A stretch of 64,000 bases of DNA from contig NZ_BNEA01000001.1 in NCBI RefSeq assembly GCF_016860525.1, positions 1,443,501 through 1,507,500 of the forward strand, in the 5' to 3' direction. Below are positions 29,851-39,248 of the stretch, one piece after another (positions within the stretch are counted from its first letter, which is position 1; every line of letters starts with the position of its first letter). A program made the translations under genes and the position numbers. Source of the DNA: Streptomyces rubradiris. Lineage in GTDB: Bacteria > Actinomycetota > Actinomycetes > Streptomycetales > Streptomycetaceae. The notes below the pieces were generated by a model. It saw only the letters and a program-made list of their open reading frames with translations. It was not told where the DNA came from and did not search any database.

Positions 29851-30437
29851 ACCGTGTCGTCCACCCGATCGAGCAGGAGTCCTACCGCCGGCTGCGCGCC
29901 CGCCTGGACACCTCGCACTTCCCGCCGCTGACCCGGGCGGTGGTGGAGCGGGTCATCCACTCCGCCGCCGATCTTCAGTACGCGACGGATCTCGTCATGG
30001 CCGAGGAGGACCTGGTGCGGGCGCACGCCGCGCTGCACGCCGGGGCGCCGGTGGTCGTGGACGTGGAGATGGTGGCCGCCGGGATCACCCGGCGCGAGAC
30101 CGTCTGCCGGCTGAGGGACGCCGTGGCCGGGCCGGGGCTGACCCGTTCGGCGCACGCGATCCGGCTCGCGTACGAGCAGGTGGGTCCCGGTGCCCTCTGG
30201 GTGATCGGCAACGCGCCGACCGCGCTGGAGGAGCTGCTGACCCTGGACGCCGAGCCGGCCCTCGTCATCGGGCTGCCCGTCGGTTTCGTCGGCGCGGTCG
30301 AATCCAAGGCCGCGCTGCGGGAGAGCGGACTGCCCGCCGTGAGCAACGTGTCCGAGAAGGGCGGGTCGGCGGTCGCGTCCGCCGCGCTCAACGCCCTGCT
30401 GTACCACCCCGTTTCACATTCCGAGGAGACTTCGTGA
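29847..30437 (+). CDS. cobH: precorrin-8X methylmutase
   Basis: 196 aa from the GTG overlapping the cobJ stop. Typical features are HPIEQESYRRLRARLD, ERVIHSAADLQYATDL with the conserved His that moves the methyl, VDVEMVAAGITRR, WVIGNAPTALEELL and GLPVGFVGAVESKAALRESGLPAV. It shifts the C11 methyl to C12 to give hydrogenobyrinate (CbiC in the cobalt pathway). Full length, with a 4-nt overlap to cbiX. Confidence 0.94.
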   Translation: MNRVVHPIEQESYRRLRARLDTSHFPPLTRAVVERVIHSAADLQYATDLVMAEEDLVRAHAALHAGAPVVVDVEMVAAGITRRETVCRLRDAVAGPGLTRSAHAIRLAYEQVGPGALWVIGNAPTALEELLTLDAEPALVIGLPVGFVGAVESKAALRESGLPAVSNVSEKGGSAVASAALNALLYHPVSHSEETS

Positions 30438-31363
30438 CCACCCCGCCCGCCCTGCTCATCGCCGGACACGGCACCCGTGACGACGCCGGTGCCGAGGCGT
30501 TCCGCGACTTCGTCCGGGAACTGGGGCGCCGCCACCCCGATCTGCCCGTCGCGGGCGGCTTCATCGAGCTGTCCCCGCCGCCGCTCGGCGAGGCCGTCGC
30601 CGAACTGGTCGGGCGGGGCGTGCGCCGGTTCGCCGCGGTGCCGCTGATGCTGGTGTCCGCCGGGCACGCCAAGGGTGACATCCCGGCCGCGCTGGCCCGC
30701 GAGAAGGAGCGGCACCCGGGCATCTCCTACACCTACGGCCGTCCGCTGGGCCCGCACCCGGCGCTGCTGAGCGTGCTGGAGCGGCGGCTGGAGGAGGTGC
30801 TGGACGGCGCGGACCGCGCGGATGTGACGGTGTTGCTGGTCGGGCGCGGTTCCACCGATCCCGACGCCAACGCCGAGGTGTTCAAGGCGGCGCGGCTGCT
30901 GTGGGAGGGCCGCGGGTACGCCGGGGTGGAGACGGCGTTCGTGTCGCTGGCGGCGCCGGACGTGCCGAGCGGCCTGGACCGGTGCGCGGCGCTGGGCGCG
31001 AAGCGGATCGTGGTCCTGCCGTACTTCCTGTTCACCGGCATCCTGCCGGACCGGGTGCGGCAGCAGACGGGGGACTGGGCGGCGGCGCACCCGGAGCTGG
31101 ACGTGCGGTCGGCCGATGTCATCGGGCCCGAGCCGGAGCTGCTGGACCTGGTGATGGAGCGGTACGAGGAGGCCGTCAAGGGCGATCTGCGGATGAACTG
31201 CGACTCGTGCGTGTACCGGATCGCGCTGCCGGGGTTCGAGGACAAGGTGGGGCTGCCGCAGCAGCCGCACTTCCACCCGGACGACGACGGTCACCACCAC
31301 GGGCACGGGCACCACGGGCACGGGCACCACCACGGGGGCCACTCGCACAGCCATGCGCACTGA
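30434..31363 (+). CDS. cbiX: sirohydrochlorin cobaltochelatase CbiX, long form with His-rich tail
   Basis: 309 aa, two CbiX repeats (about 1-125 and 130-250). The metal-site His is in LLIAGHGTRDDAG and the second in VLVSAGHAKGDIP. Near the C-terminus is an MNCDSC motif (residue about 254), the MxCxxC pattern linked to an Fe-S cluster in long CbiX proteins, followed by a tail with about 17 His (HHHGHGHHGHGHHHGG). It inserts Co2+ into sirohydrochlorin, the early-insertion reaction, which is notable beside CobN. GTG overlaps the cobH stop; the stop overlaps cobC by 11 nt. Confidence 0.92.
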   Translation: MTTPPALLIAGHGTRDDAGAEAFRDFVRELGRRHPDLPVAGGFIELSPPPLGEAVAELVGRGVRRFAAVPLMLVSAGHAKGDIPAALAREKERHPGISYTYGRPLGPHPALLSVLERRLEEVLDGADRADVTVLLVGRGSTDPDANAEVFKAARLLWEGRGYAGVETAFVSLAAPDVPSGLDRCAALGAKRIVVLPYFLFTGILPDRVRQQTGDWAAAHPELDVRSADVIGPEPELLDLVMERYEEAVKGDLRMNCDSCVYRIALPGFEDKVGLPQQPHFHPDDDGHHHGHGHHGHGHHHGGHSHSHAH

Positions 31364-32450
31364 GCCGGGCGGCGCCCCCGAGCCGGACCTGCGGCACCAC
31401 GGGGACGCCGAGGTCCGGGACGCCGGGGCCGGTGTGGTGGACCTCGCCGTCAACGTCCGGGCGGACACACCCCCGGGGTGGCTGCGGGAGGAGATCGCCG
31501 GTTCGCTGTCGTCCCTCGCGGCCTACCCGGACGGGCGGGCCGCGCGGGCGGCGGTGGCCGCGCGGCACGGGCTGCCGGTGGAGCGGGTGCTGCTGACGGC
31601 GGGGGCCGCGGAGGCGTTCGTGCTGCTGGCCCGCGCGCTGAAGGTGCGCCGGCCGGTGGTGGTGCATCCGCAGTTCACGGAGCCGGAGGCGGCGCTGCGG
31701 GACGCCGGGCACAGCGTGGACCGGGTGCTGCTGCGGGAGCGGGACGGGTTCCGGCTGGACCCGTCGGCCGTCCCGGAGGACGCCGACCTGGTGGTGATCG
31801 GCAACCCCACCAACCCGACGTCGGTACTGCACCCGGCGCGGATGGTCGCCGGGCTCGCCCGCCCCGGCCGGACGCTGGTGGTGGACGAGGCGTTCATGGA
31901 CGCGGTACCGGGTGAGCGGGAGGCCCTGGCCGGCCGCACCGACGTGCCCGGCCTCGTCGTGCTGCGCAGCCTGACCAAGACCTGGGGCCTGGCCGGTCTG
32001 CGCATCGGCTATGTCCTGGCTCCCCCGGAGATCATCGCGGAACTGGAACGGGCCCAGCCCCTGTGGCCGGTCTCCACCCCGGCGCTGGCCGCGGCGCGGG
32101 CGTGCGTGACCCCCCGGGCGCTGGCCGAGGCGGGCCACGCTGCCCACCGCATCGCCGGGGACCGGGCGCACCTGGTGGCCGGCCTGACCGCGCTCGCCGC
32201 CCACGGGGTACGGGTGGTGCGGCCGGCCCAGGGCCCCTTCGTCCTGGTCCGCGTCCCGGACGCGGCCACGGTCCGCCACCGCCTGCGCGACCTCGGCTAC
32301 GCGGTCCGCCGGGGCGACACGTTCCCGGGCCTGGACCGCGACTGGATCCGCCTGGCCGTACGCGACCGCACGACGACGGACGGCTTCCTGAAGGCGTTGT
32401 CGGCCGTGCTCGACGCGCCGGACTCCCCGCCCTGCGAGGCCGCTCCCTGA
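31353..32450 (+). CDS. cobC: PLP-dependent CobC, threonine-phosphate decarboxylase-like
   Basis: 365 aa fold-type I aminotransferase family protein. VDLAVNVRADTPPGWLRE, AAEAFVLLARAL, VIGNPTNPTSVLHP and VVDEAFMDAVPGE are visible; the PLP lysine is in VLRSLTKTWGLAGLRIGY. It is close to the mycobacterial Rv2231c/CobC type that supplies the aminopropanol linker for CobD. The ATG lies inside the end of cbiX, in another frame, so it is coupled. It ends the second cob unit and converges on the LAETG protein gene, 72 bp away. Confidence 0.9.
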   Translation: MRTEPGGAPEPDLRHHGDAEVRDAGAGVVDLAVNVRADTPPGWLREEIAGSLSSLAAYPDGRAARAAVAARHGLPVERVLLTAGAAEAFVLLARALKVRRPVVVHPQFTEPEAALRDAGHSVDRVLLRERDGFRLDPSAVPEDADLVVIGNPTNPTSVLHPARMVAGLARPGRTLVVDEAFMDAVPGEREALAGRTDVPGLVVLRSLTKTWGLAGLRIGYVLAPPEIIAELERAQPLWPVSTPALAAARACVTPRALAEAGHAAHRIAGDRAHLVAGLTALAAHGVRVVRPAQGPFVLVRVPDAATVRHRLRDLGYAVRRGDTFPGLDRDWIRLAVRDRTTTDGFLKALSAVLDAPDSPPCEAAP

Positions 32451-32522
32451 CCGGGGGCGGCCCACCGAGCAAAGAGCGGCGGCCGTCGGACGTCCCGGCG
32501 GCCGTCCGGCCCTCCCGAGCCG

Positions 32523-33431
32523 TCAGTGCTTCCTGCGCCGGGCCAAGGTCAGCGCTCCCCCGCCCGCCAGCAGCAGGGCGAGGGCGCCGCCGGCGATGTA
32601 CGGGGTGGTCGAGTCGCCGCCGGTCTCCGCGAGACTGGTTTCCGACGGGGTGCCCTGGGGGCGGGTGCCGGCGGCCGGTTCGTGGCCGGGGGCCGGCTTG
32701 GTGGCGGGCGGGGCCGTCGGGGACTCGCAGGTGGCCTCGGCCAGGGTGACCGTGCCCTCGACCTCGGCGACGTTGAGTTTCAGGGGGTTGACGGAGACCT
32801 TGAGGCCGAGGGCGGTCGCGGCGGCCGTGCGGGTCGTCGTGGTGTGCCGGGACAGGTCGAGGCGGACCTCGCCGACGCCGGGCACCTTCACCTCGACGGG
32901 GCCGCCGGCGGTCAGGGTGACGCGCTTGCCGAGGACGGTGACGGTGCCGAGGACGTTCGCCTCGGCGGTGGGTGCCTGGCCGGCCGCGCAGGTGGCCCGG
33001 GCGGTGATCGTCTCCGCCTCGATCAGGGACAGCAGGGGCAGCCCGGGGACGTGCAGCCGGGCGTGGGCGACGCGGACCGAGCCCTCGGCGCGCCGGGCGG
33101 TGGCCGTGGCCTTCGACTCGGCGACGTCGGCGCCGACCACGGTGAACGGTTTGCCGCCGTCGACGCCGTCGAGCCGGACGGACAGCGCCGTCCGGTCCGC
33201 GCTGCGCGGTGCCTGGACCTCGTTGAAGGAGACCGCGAGCGGGACGTTCACGGTCCTGTTCAGCAGGGACACATCGAGCGCGGTGCGCAGCACGGCGGCG
33301 GAGGCGCGGCCCTGGCCGGTGGCCGCGTGCGCGGTGCCCGTGCCCAGGGCCAGGGGTGCCGCGGTGAGGGCGGCGGCCGTCGCGAGGGCGGCCGAACGGC
33401 GTGCGGGCATGCGGAAGTTGTTGCTGTTCAA
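32523..33431 (-). CDS. SCO1860 family LAETG-anchored surface protein
   Basis: About 302 aa from the TTG at 33431 (other candidate starts: TTG 33473, ATG 33410). A Sec signal peptide (cleavage near TAHAATG) is followed by a beta-rich extracellular domain with one pair of Cys (about CAAGQ and ATCES). The C-terminus has a Pro/Thr-rich wall-spanning stretch, the sortase motif LAETG, a hydrophobic helix and an RRRKH tail, which is a class E sortase signal. The function is unknown; the family name comes from S. coelicolor SCO1860, which also lies next to its cob cluster. Confidence 0.85.
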   Translation of the reverse strand: MNSNNFRMPARRSAALATAAALTAAPLALGTGTAHAATGQGRASAAVLRTALDVSLLNRTVNVPLAVSFNEVQAPRSADRTALSVRLDGVDGGKPFTVVGADVAESKATATARRAEGSVRVAHARLHVPGLPLLSLIEAETITARATCAAGQAPTAEANVLGTVTVLGKRVTLTAGGPVEVKVPGVGEVRLDLSRHTTTTRTAAATALGLKVSVNPLKLNVAEVEGTVTLAEATCESPTAPPATKPAPGHEPAAGTRPQGTPSETSLAETGGDSTTPYIAGGALALLLAGGGALTLARRRKH

Positions 33432-33573
33432 GGCGGTGGGACCCCCAGAGGAAACGTGCTTGGGACCCGTCAACCTTGTCCCCGGTGTGGGTGAACGGTC
33501 AGCGTTCCGGGGCTACTTCACCCGAACGTGAATACCCCGCACGGTGATTCGAATCGGGGGCGCGGCTACTCGA

Positions 33574-34665
33574 TCACTCGATGATCCGCCCGTTCAGCAC
33601 CACCCGGCGCGGCGCCGCCAGCACCCGTACGTCGGCCCGGGGATCGGCCTCGTACACCACCAGGTCGGCGGGCGCGCCCTCCTCCAGTCCGGGGCGGCCG
33701 AGCCAGTCCCGGGCGCCCCAGGTGGTCGCCGACAGGGCCGCGAGGGGCGGGATGCCGGCGGCGACCAGCTCGGCGACCTCCTCGGCGACCAGGCCGTGGG
33801 CCAGCGAGCCACCGGCGTCCGTGCCGACGTAGACCGGGATGCCGGCGTCGTAGGCGCCGCGCACGGTGTCGTAGCGCCGCTCGTGCAGCCGGCGCATATG
33901 GGCGGACCAGCGGGGGAACTTCCGCTCTCCGCCCTCGGCGAGCCTCGGGAAGGTGGCGATGTTGACGAGGGTGGGCACGATGGCGACGCCCCGCTCGGCG
34001 AACAGCGGGATCAGGTCCTCGCTGAGCCCGGTCGCGTGCTCGATGCAGTCGATGCCCGACTCGACCAGGTCGCGCAGCGAGCTCTCCGCGAAGCAGTGCG
34101 CGGTGACGCGGGCGCCGAGCCGGTGGGCCTCGGCGATGGCCGCCGCCACCGCCTCGCGCGGCCAGCAGGGGGCGAGGTCGCCGAGGTCGCGGTCGATCCA
34201 GTCGCCGACCAGCTTGACCCAGCCGTCGCCGCGCCGGGCCTCTTGGGCGACGTAGGCGACGACGTCGTCCGGTTCGATCTCCCAGGCGTAGTTGCGGATG
34301 TAGCGGCGGGTGCGGGCGATGTGCCGGCCCGCCCGGATGATCTTCGGCAGGTCGGCGCGGTCGTCGATCCAGCGGGTGTCGGAGGGCGAGCCCGCGTCCC
34401 GGATCAGCAGGGTGCCCGCCTCCCGGTCGGTGAGCGCCTGCTTCTCGGCGGTCTCGGCGTCGACCGGGCCGTGCGCGTCCAGGCCCACGTGGCAGTGGGC
34501 GTCGACCAGGCCGGGCAGGGCCCAGCCGGTGACGGTCCTGACGTCCCGGGCGCCGGCGGGGCGGTCGTAGGAGATCCGGCCCCCGACCACCCACAGCTCG
34601 TCCCGGACGTCGTCCGGACCGGCCAGGACGCGCCCCTTCACGTGCAGCACAGCGCCATCGCTCAT
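33574..34665 (-). CDS. metal-dependent amidohydrolase family protein
   Basis: 363 aa from the ATG at 34665 (GTG three codons earlier also possible). Amidohydrolase metal-site motifs are in order: LPGLVDAHCHVGLD (HxH), WVKLVGDWIDRD (bridging Lys), ARVTAHCFAESS (His), IDCIEHATGLS (His) and VYVGTDAGGSL (Asp). Imidazolonepropionase/prolidase-like members hydrolyse cyclic or peptide amides; the substrate is unknown. It lies 19 bp upstream of, and on the same strand as the amino-acid ABC importer in the order importer then amidohydrolase, so co-transcription and a role in amide or peptide catabolism are plausible. Confidence 0.85.
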   Translation of the reverse strand: MSDGAVLHVKGRVLAGPDDVRDELWVVGGRISYDRPAGARDVRTVTGWALPGLVDAHCHVGLDAHGPVDAETAEKQALTDREAGTLLIRDAGSPSDTRWIDDRADLPKIIRAGRHIARTRRYIRNYAWEIEPDDVVAYVAQEARRGDGWVKLVGDWIDRDLGDLAPCWPREAVAAAIAEAHRLGARVTAHCFAESSLRDLVESGIDCIEHATGLSEDLIPLFAERGVAIVPTLVNIATFPRLAEGGERKFPRWSAHMRRLHERRYDTVRGAYDAGIPVYVGTDAGGSLAHGLVAEEVAELVAAGIPPLAALSATTWGARDWLGRPGLEEGAPADLVVYEADPRADVRVLAAPRRVVLNGRIIE

Positions 34666-34683
34666 GCACCGCACCCTAACGGC

Positions 34684-35478
34684 CTACGGCTTCGACTTGC
34701 CCACCTGGTCGGAGGTCTCCTCCTCCACCTCGGCCATCGCCGGGTCGAGCAGGCGGGACAGGAAGTGCCGGGTGCGCTCGTGCCGCGGGTTTCCGATGAC
34801 CTGGTCCGGGCTGCCGTCCTCGACGATCACTCCGCCGTCCATGAAGACGACCCGGTCGGCGACCTCGCGGGCGAAGGTCATCTCGTGGGTGACGACCATC
34901 ATCGTCATGCCCTCCCGGGCGAGCATGCGCATCACGGCGAGGACGTCGCCGACGAGCTCGGGGTCGAGCGCGGAGGTCGGCTCGTCGAAGAGCATCACCT
35001 CCGGGCCCATGGCGAGCGCGCGGGCGATGGCGACGCGCTGCTGCTGGCCGCCGGAGAGGGAGGACGGGTAGGCGTCCGCCTTCTCGGCGAGGCCGACCCG
35101 GGCCAGGTTCTCGGCGGCGGTCCGCGCGGCGGTCGCCTTGTCCCGCCCAAGGACCCGGCGCTGGGGCAGCGTGAGGTTCTCGGTGACGCTCAGGTGCGGG
35201 AAGAGGTTGAACTGCTGGAAGACCATGCCGATACGGCGGCGTACGGCGTCGATGTCGACGTCCGGGTCGGTCACCTCGGTGCCGCCGACGAACACCTGGC
35301 CCTTGGTGGGCTCCTCCAGCAGGTTCACACAGCGCAGCAGCGTCGACTTGCCCGACCCGGAGGGGCCGATGACACAGACGACCTCGCCCTGGCTGATCTC
35401 CAGGTCGATGCCGCGCAGCACCTCGTTGTCGCCGAAGGACTTGTGCAGCCCCCGGACTTCGATCTCCGGACGGCTCAC
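34684..35478 (-). CDS. polar amino-acid ABC transporter ATP-binding protein
   Basis: 264 aa from the GTG at 35478, which has AGGAGG seven bases upstream and overlaps the permease stop. Walker [15 protein letters not shown]-loop [11 protein letters not shown], signature [15 protein letters not shown], Walker [13 protein letters not shown] and H-loop VVTHE are complete. GlnQ/HisP-type ATPase energising the importer encoded upstream. It carries a C-terminal acidic tail ([12 protein letters not shown]). Confidence 0.92.
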   Translation of the reverse strand: MSRPEIEVRGLHKSFGDNEVLRGIDLEISQGEVVCVIGPSGSGKSTLLRCVNLLEEPTKGQVFVGGTEVTDPDVDIDAVRRRIGMVFQQFNLFPHLSVTENLTLPQRRVLGRDKATAARTAAENLARVGLAEKADAYPSSLSGGQQQRVAIARALAMGPEVMLFDEPTSALDPELVGDVLAVMRMLAREGMTMMVVTHEMTFAREVADRVVFMDGGVIVEDGSPDQVIGNPRHERTRHFLSRLLDPAMAEVEEETSDQVGKSKP

Positions 35479-36308
35479 CGGATCGCCTCCTGGGCCTTGG
35501 TCTCCATGCGGCGCACGACGAGGCTGAGCGGGATGGTGACCAGCAGGTAGCACAGGCCCGCGACCAGGATCGGCGTGGAGTTGGCGGTCGTACTGGCCAG
35601 GTCCCGGCCGAACTTGGACAGTTCGCGTTCCTCCAGGGTGACGCCGAGGAACAGCACCAGCGAGGAGTCCTTGAACAGCAGGACGAGTTCGTTGGTCAGC
35701 GGCGGCAGGATGATCCGGAACGCCTGCGGGATGATGATGGAGATCATGGCCTTCGCCGGCGAGAAGCCGAGCGAACGGGCCGCCTCCATCTGTCCCTTGG
35801 GCACGGCCTGGATGCCGGCGCGGATGGTCTCGGCCATGTAGGCGGCGGAGACCAGGCCGAGCGCGAGGGCGACCTTGCCGTAGGTGCCGCCGGGGATCTC
35901 CGTGCCGGGGAAGGCGAGGGGCACGGCCACGCCGACGAAGATGAAGATCAGCAGGGCGGGCAGGCCGCGGAAGATCTCGATGTAGACGCCCGCCAGCCAG
36001 CGGTAGGGGCCGACGGAGGACAGCCGCATCAGCGCGATGACCATGCCGAGGACCAGCCCGACCACGAAGCCGGACAGCGTGTACAGCACGGTGTTCTTCA
36101 GCGCCAGTGTGATGACGTCCGGGAACATCTGCTCGGCGATGTCGGCCTGGGCGAACTGGTTCCGCAGCCGGCCCCAGTCGGCCGTGACCGCGAAGGCGAT
36201 CACGGCGGCGGCGAAGACGGCGTACTGGACGCCCCGCGACAGGGTGCGCTTCTGCCGCCGGGTCAGTCCCTTCTTCTTCGGCTGGAGGGCTGTGTCCGTG
36301 TCGGTCAT
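35475..36308 (-). CDS. polar amino-acid ABC transporter permease
   Basis: 277 aa with about five or six membrane segments after a basic cytoplasmic N-terminus ([16 protein letters not shown]). The HisM-type EAA loop is [21 protein letters not shown], with [14 protein letters not shown] earlier. A single permease gene implies a homodimeric channel. ATG at 36308 overlaps the substrate-binding-protein stop; its own stop overlaps the ATPase GTG, so the three genes form one coupled unit. Confidence 0.92.
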   Translation of the reverse strand: MTDTDTALQPKKKGLTRRQKRTLSRGVQYAVFAAAVIAFAVTADWGRLRNQFAQADIAEQMFPDVITLALKNTVLYTLSGFVVGLVLGMVIALMRLSSVGPYRWLAGVYIEIFRGLPALLIFIFVGVAVPLAFPGTEIPGGTYGKVALALGLVSAAYMAETIRAGIQAVPKGQMEAARSLGFSPAKAMISIIIPQAFRIILPPLTNELVLLFKDSSLVLFLGVTLEERELSKFGRDLASTTANSTPILVAGLCYLLVTIPLSLVVRRMETKAQEAIR

Positions 36309-37153
36309 GAGGCGGCGGGAGACGCGACGGAGGCGTCGTACGGGCCGATCCACTTCTCGTAGATCTTCTTGTAGGTGCCGTCGGCCTTGGCCTGCTTGAG
36401 GGCCTTGTCGATGGCGTCGCGCAGCGCCGTGTTGCCCTTCTTGACGGTGAAGCCGTACTCCTCGCCGGTCTTGAGGTTGTCGACGACCTTGAACTTGTCC
36501 GCGTTGGCCTTGTCCTTCAGCCAGCCCTGGACCACCGGGTAGTCGATGACGACAGCCTTGACCTGGCCGGTGCGCAGGCCGTTGAGGACCGCGTCGGAGG
36601 ACTCGAAGGAGATCGGGTCGTAGCCCTTCTCCTTGACGTAGTCCTCGCCGGTGGTCTGCGCCTGGGCGCCGAGCTTCCTGCCCTTGGCCTTGACGTCGGC
36701 GAGCGAGGTGATCCCGCTGTCCTTGTCGACGAGGACGGCCTGGGTGGCCTCGAAGTACGGGGCGGAGAAGTCGACGTTCTTCTTGCGCTCGTCGGTGATG
36801 GTCATGCCGGCGGCGGCCAGGTCGCACTCCCCCGAGTTGAGGAAGGCGCCGGTCTTGAAGTTCTCGAAGGGCGTGTCGAGGATCTTCTGCTCGACGCCGA
36901 GGTCCTTGGCGACGAGGTCGATCAGGGCGACGTCGAAGCCCTGCACCTTGCCGTCGACCTCCGACTGGAACGGCGGGTACGGGAGGTGGGTGCAGGTGGT
37001 CAGCTGTCCCGCCTTGGCCAGGTGGACGCCCTTGACGGTGGTCTTGCCGCTCCCCCCGCCGTCGTCCGAGGAGCAGCCGGCCACGAGCGCGAGCCCGGCC
37101 GTCACGGTGATGGCTGCCAGAGCGCGGGTCCGGCGCCCGAGGAGCGTTGTCAT
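36305..37153 (-). CDS. amino-acid ABC transporter substrate-binding lipoprotein
   Basis: 282 aa family 3 solute-binding protein. The lipobox is LALVAGCSS (Cys at about residue 27), followed by a Gly/Ser linker and [30 protein letters not shown] and [27 protein letters not shown], which form the ligand cleft. It captures a polar amino acid outside the membrane and delivers it to the permease encoded next. First gene of the operon; its promoter lies in the divergent region to the aminotransferase. Confidence 0.92.
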   Translation of the reverse strand: MTTLLGRRTRALAAITVTAGLALVAGCSSDDGGGSGKTTVKGVHLAKAGQLTTCTHLPYPPFQSEVDGKVQGFDVALIDLVAKDLGVEQKILDTPFENFKTGAFLNSGECDLAAAGMTITDERKKNVDFSAPYFEATQAVLVDKDSGITSLADVKAKGRKLGAQAQTTGEDYVKEKGYDPISFESSDAVLNGLRTGQVKAVVIDYPVVQGWLKDKANADKFKVVDNLKTGEEYGFTVKKGNTALRDAIDKALKQAKADGTYKKIYEKWIGPYDASVASPAAS

Positions 37154-37203
37154 GGGGGGAATCTCCCGGTAGGGGAACGTTGGGTTCCGATTATAAGGAA
37201 AAG

Positions 37204-37218
37204 TTTGAGCCCCTCAAA
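37204..37218. promoter_or_regulatory. palindrome in the divergent promoter region
   Basis: tttgag-ccc-ctcaaa is a perfect inverted repeat; a wider gtttga...tcaaac pair overlaps it. It lies in an unusually AT-rich patch between the ABC importer and the aminotransferase genes, about 50 bp from one start and 75 from the other. Candidate operator; no regulator gene is adjacent. Confidence 0.35.
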
Positions 37219-37292
37219 TCAAACCCATGGTAACGGAGCCGTTGCACCTAAGATCGAGGGAATCGACTTCCCGTATGAAGAGAGAGCACGCC

Positions 37293-38393
37293 GTGACCCA
37301 CCCCTTCCTCGATCTGCCCCCGCTGAGTGCCGAGCGCTTCGCCGCCATCGAGGACGGCGTGGCCCGGCTGCTGGGCACCCGGCAGGACGTCCTGATCACC
37401 CAGGGCGAGGCGCTGCTGCCGCTGGAGGGCGCGATCCGCGCGGCGGCCGGGCCGGGCACGGTGGCCCTGAACGTGATCACCGGTCCGTACGGCCAGACCT
37501 TCGGCGACTGGCTGCGGGACGCCGGCGCCACCGTGCACGACCTCTCCGTCCCCTTCCACACGGCGGTGACCGCCGGGCAGGTCCGGGAGGCGTTCGCCGA
37601 GCACCCGGAGATCGACTTCGTGTCGCTGGTGCACGCGGAGGCGGCGACCGGCAACACCAACCCGGTCGCGGAGATCGGCGAGGCGGTACGGGAGCAGGGT
37701 GCCCTCTTCTATCTGGACGCGGTGGCCTCCGTGGGCGCGGAGCCGGTGCTGCCGGACGCCTGGGGCGTGGACCTGTGCGTGATCGGGGCGCAGAAGGCGA
37801 TGGGCGGCCCGGCGGGGGTGTCGGCGATCTCGGTGAGCGAGCGGGCGTGGGCCCGCATGGCCGCCAACCCGAACGCCCCGCGCCGCTCCTACCTGTCCCT
37901 GCTGGACTGGAAGGAGCGCTGGACCGACGCGGGCCGCAAGGCGCTGCCGCACGCGCCGGCCCAGCTGGAGATGCTGGCGCTCCAGGCGTGCCTGGAGCGG
38001 ATCGGGTCGGAGGGGCTGGAGACGGTGATGGCCCGGCACCGGCGCGCGGCGCGGGCCGCGCGGGCCGGCGCGGTGGCGCTCGGCGGGGGCCTTCAGCCGT
38101 ACGTGCGCCAGGAGCGGGACGCGGCGCCGGTCGCGACGACGCTGCGGGTGCCGTCCGGCGTGGTGGCGTCGCAGGTGGTGGCACGGGCCCTGGAGAGCGA
38201 TCCGGCGCTGCCGCTGGCGGCCGGCGGCGGGGCGCTGGCCAAGGAGATGATCCGGGTCAACCACTACGGCCGGGACGCGACGCCGGGCGCGGTGCAGGGC
38301 TGCCTGGCGGCGCTGGGCGCGGCGCTCGCGGAGCAGGGTCTGACGGTCGACCCGGCCGCCGCCCGCCGGGCCGCGGAGGACGCCTGGCGCTGA
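37293..38393 (+). CDS. class V aminotransferase (alanine-glyoxylate/serine-pyruvate type)
   Basis: 366 aa from the GTG at 37293 (GAGAG eight bases upstream); an ATG at 37275 would add six residues. Fold-type I PLP enzyme: VALNVITGPYGQTFGDWL, VHAEAATGNTNPV, FYLDAVASVGAEP with the cofactor Asp, and VIGAQKAMGGPAGVSAIS with the PLP lysine. It transaminates small amino acids or purine-derived glyoxylate products in the cytoplasm. It is divergent from the amino-acid importer and ends in a clear intrinsic terminator. Confidence 0.85.
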   Translation: MTHPFLDLPPLSAERFAAIEDGVARLLGTRQDVLITQGEALLPLEGAIRAAAGPGTVALNVITGPYGQTFGDWLRDAGATVHDLSVPFHTAVTAGQVREAFAEHPEIDFVSLVHAEAATGNTNPVAEIGEAVREQGALFYLDAVASVGAEPVLPDAWGVDLCVIGAQKAMGGPAGVSAISVSERAWARMAANPNAPRRSYLSLLDWKERWTDAGRKALPHAPAQLEMLALQACLERIGSEGLETVMARHRRAARAARAGAVALGGGLQPYVRQERDAAPVATTLRVPSGVVASQVVARALESDPALPLAAGGGALAKEMIRVNHYGRDATPGAVQGCLAALGAALAEQGLTVDPAAARRAAEDAWR

Positions 38394-38405
38394 GGTCCGT
38401 TCGCC

Positions 38406-38438
38406 GTTCCCGGGGGCTCCGCTCCCGGGAACTTTTTT
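38406..38438 (+). terminator. intrinsic terminator with U-tract
   Basis: 9-bp stem (gttcccggg, 38406-38414; cccgggaac, 38424-38432), a 9-nt loop and six Ts at 38433-38438. This is the most canonical rho-independent terminator in the window; it lies 13 bp after the aminotransferase stop and isolates the ectoine promoter region. Confidence 0.9.
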
Positions 38439-38716
38439 ATGCCCGGACGTTACCGAAACCCACTCCATTCATTTTCACAATTCCCGCCGATTCGCCGGAC
38501 GATAGCTTCCCATCTTCTTCTGCCCGCTTTTTGCAGAGCTAAACGAGCGAGTTTTCCGGGAGGTTTCTCCGGCATTTCGGGCTGTGACACACTCCACAGC
38601 GAACGAGTTTTGTACCGATTTTCCCGGGTGCATTACGGACATACTTCACCGCGGCCGAGGTGACCCCGCGCCGACTCCCGTGCATTTTCGAATTCACCTC
38701 GCTAAATTCGTGCCGC
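38439..38716 (+). promoter_or_regulatory. AT-richer upstream region of the ectoine operon
   Basis: 278 bp with far more A and T than its surroundings and no plausible gene. A region this long before ectA suits an osmotically and nutritionally regulated promoter. I could not fix one -35/-10 pair; ttgtac (near 38610) and catact (near 38640) are candidate boxes but spaced too widely to pair. Confidence 0.4.
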
Positions 38717-39235
38717 ATGACCGCCGCACCCGCAGACCTGCTCATCGAAAGTCCGGCGACCAGCGACGGAGCCGCGCTCTGGCGCATCGCCAAGGAATCG
38801 AAAACCCTCGACCTGAACTCCTCCTACAGCTATCTGCTGTGGTGCCGGGACTTCGCCGGCACCTCGGTGGTGGCCCGTGGCGCGGACGGGGAGCCGGTCG
38901 GCTTCGTCACCGGTTACCTGCGGCCCGGCCGCCCCCGCACCCTGCTCGTCTGGCAGGTGGCCGTCGACGCCGCCCACCGGGGCTGCGGCATCGCCGCCAG
39001 GCTGCTGGACGGGCTGGCCGGGCGCCTCGTCGCCGAGCGCGGCATCACCGAGCTGGAGACCACCATCACCCCCGGCAACACCGCCTCCGAGCGGCTGTTC
39101 ACCTCGTTCGCCGAGCGGCACGGCGCACGGGTCAGCCGCGAGGTGCTGTTCCCCGCCGACCTGTTCCCGGGCGGCTCGCACGACCCCGAAGTCCTGTACC
39201 GCATCGGCCCGTTGACCGAGTCCACCGCCCTCTGA
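38717..39235 (+). CDS. ectA: L-2,4-diaminobutyrate N-gamma-acetyltransferase
   Basis: 172 aa GNAT protein. LNSSYSYLLWCRDFAGTSVVA and DGEPVGFVTGYLRP are typical of EctA, and the acetyl-CoA motif is VDAAHRGCGIAARLLDGL. It acetylates diaminobutyrate at the gamma nitrogen, the second step of ectoine synthesis. Followed by ectB after 13 bp. The ATG has no strong Shine-Dalgarno (gtgccgc precedes it). Confidence 0.94.
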   Translation: MTAAPADLLIESPATSDGAALWRIAKESKTLDLNSSYSYLLWCRDFAGTSVVARGADGEPVGFVTGYLRPGRPRTLLVWQVAVDAAHRGCGIAARLLDGLAGRLVAERGITELETTITPGNTASERLFTSFAERHGARVSREVLFPADLFPGGSHDPEVLYRIGPLTESTAL

Positions 39236-39248
39236 GGAGCGATTCACC

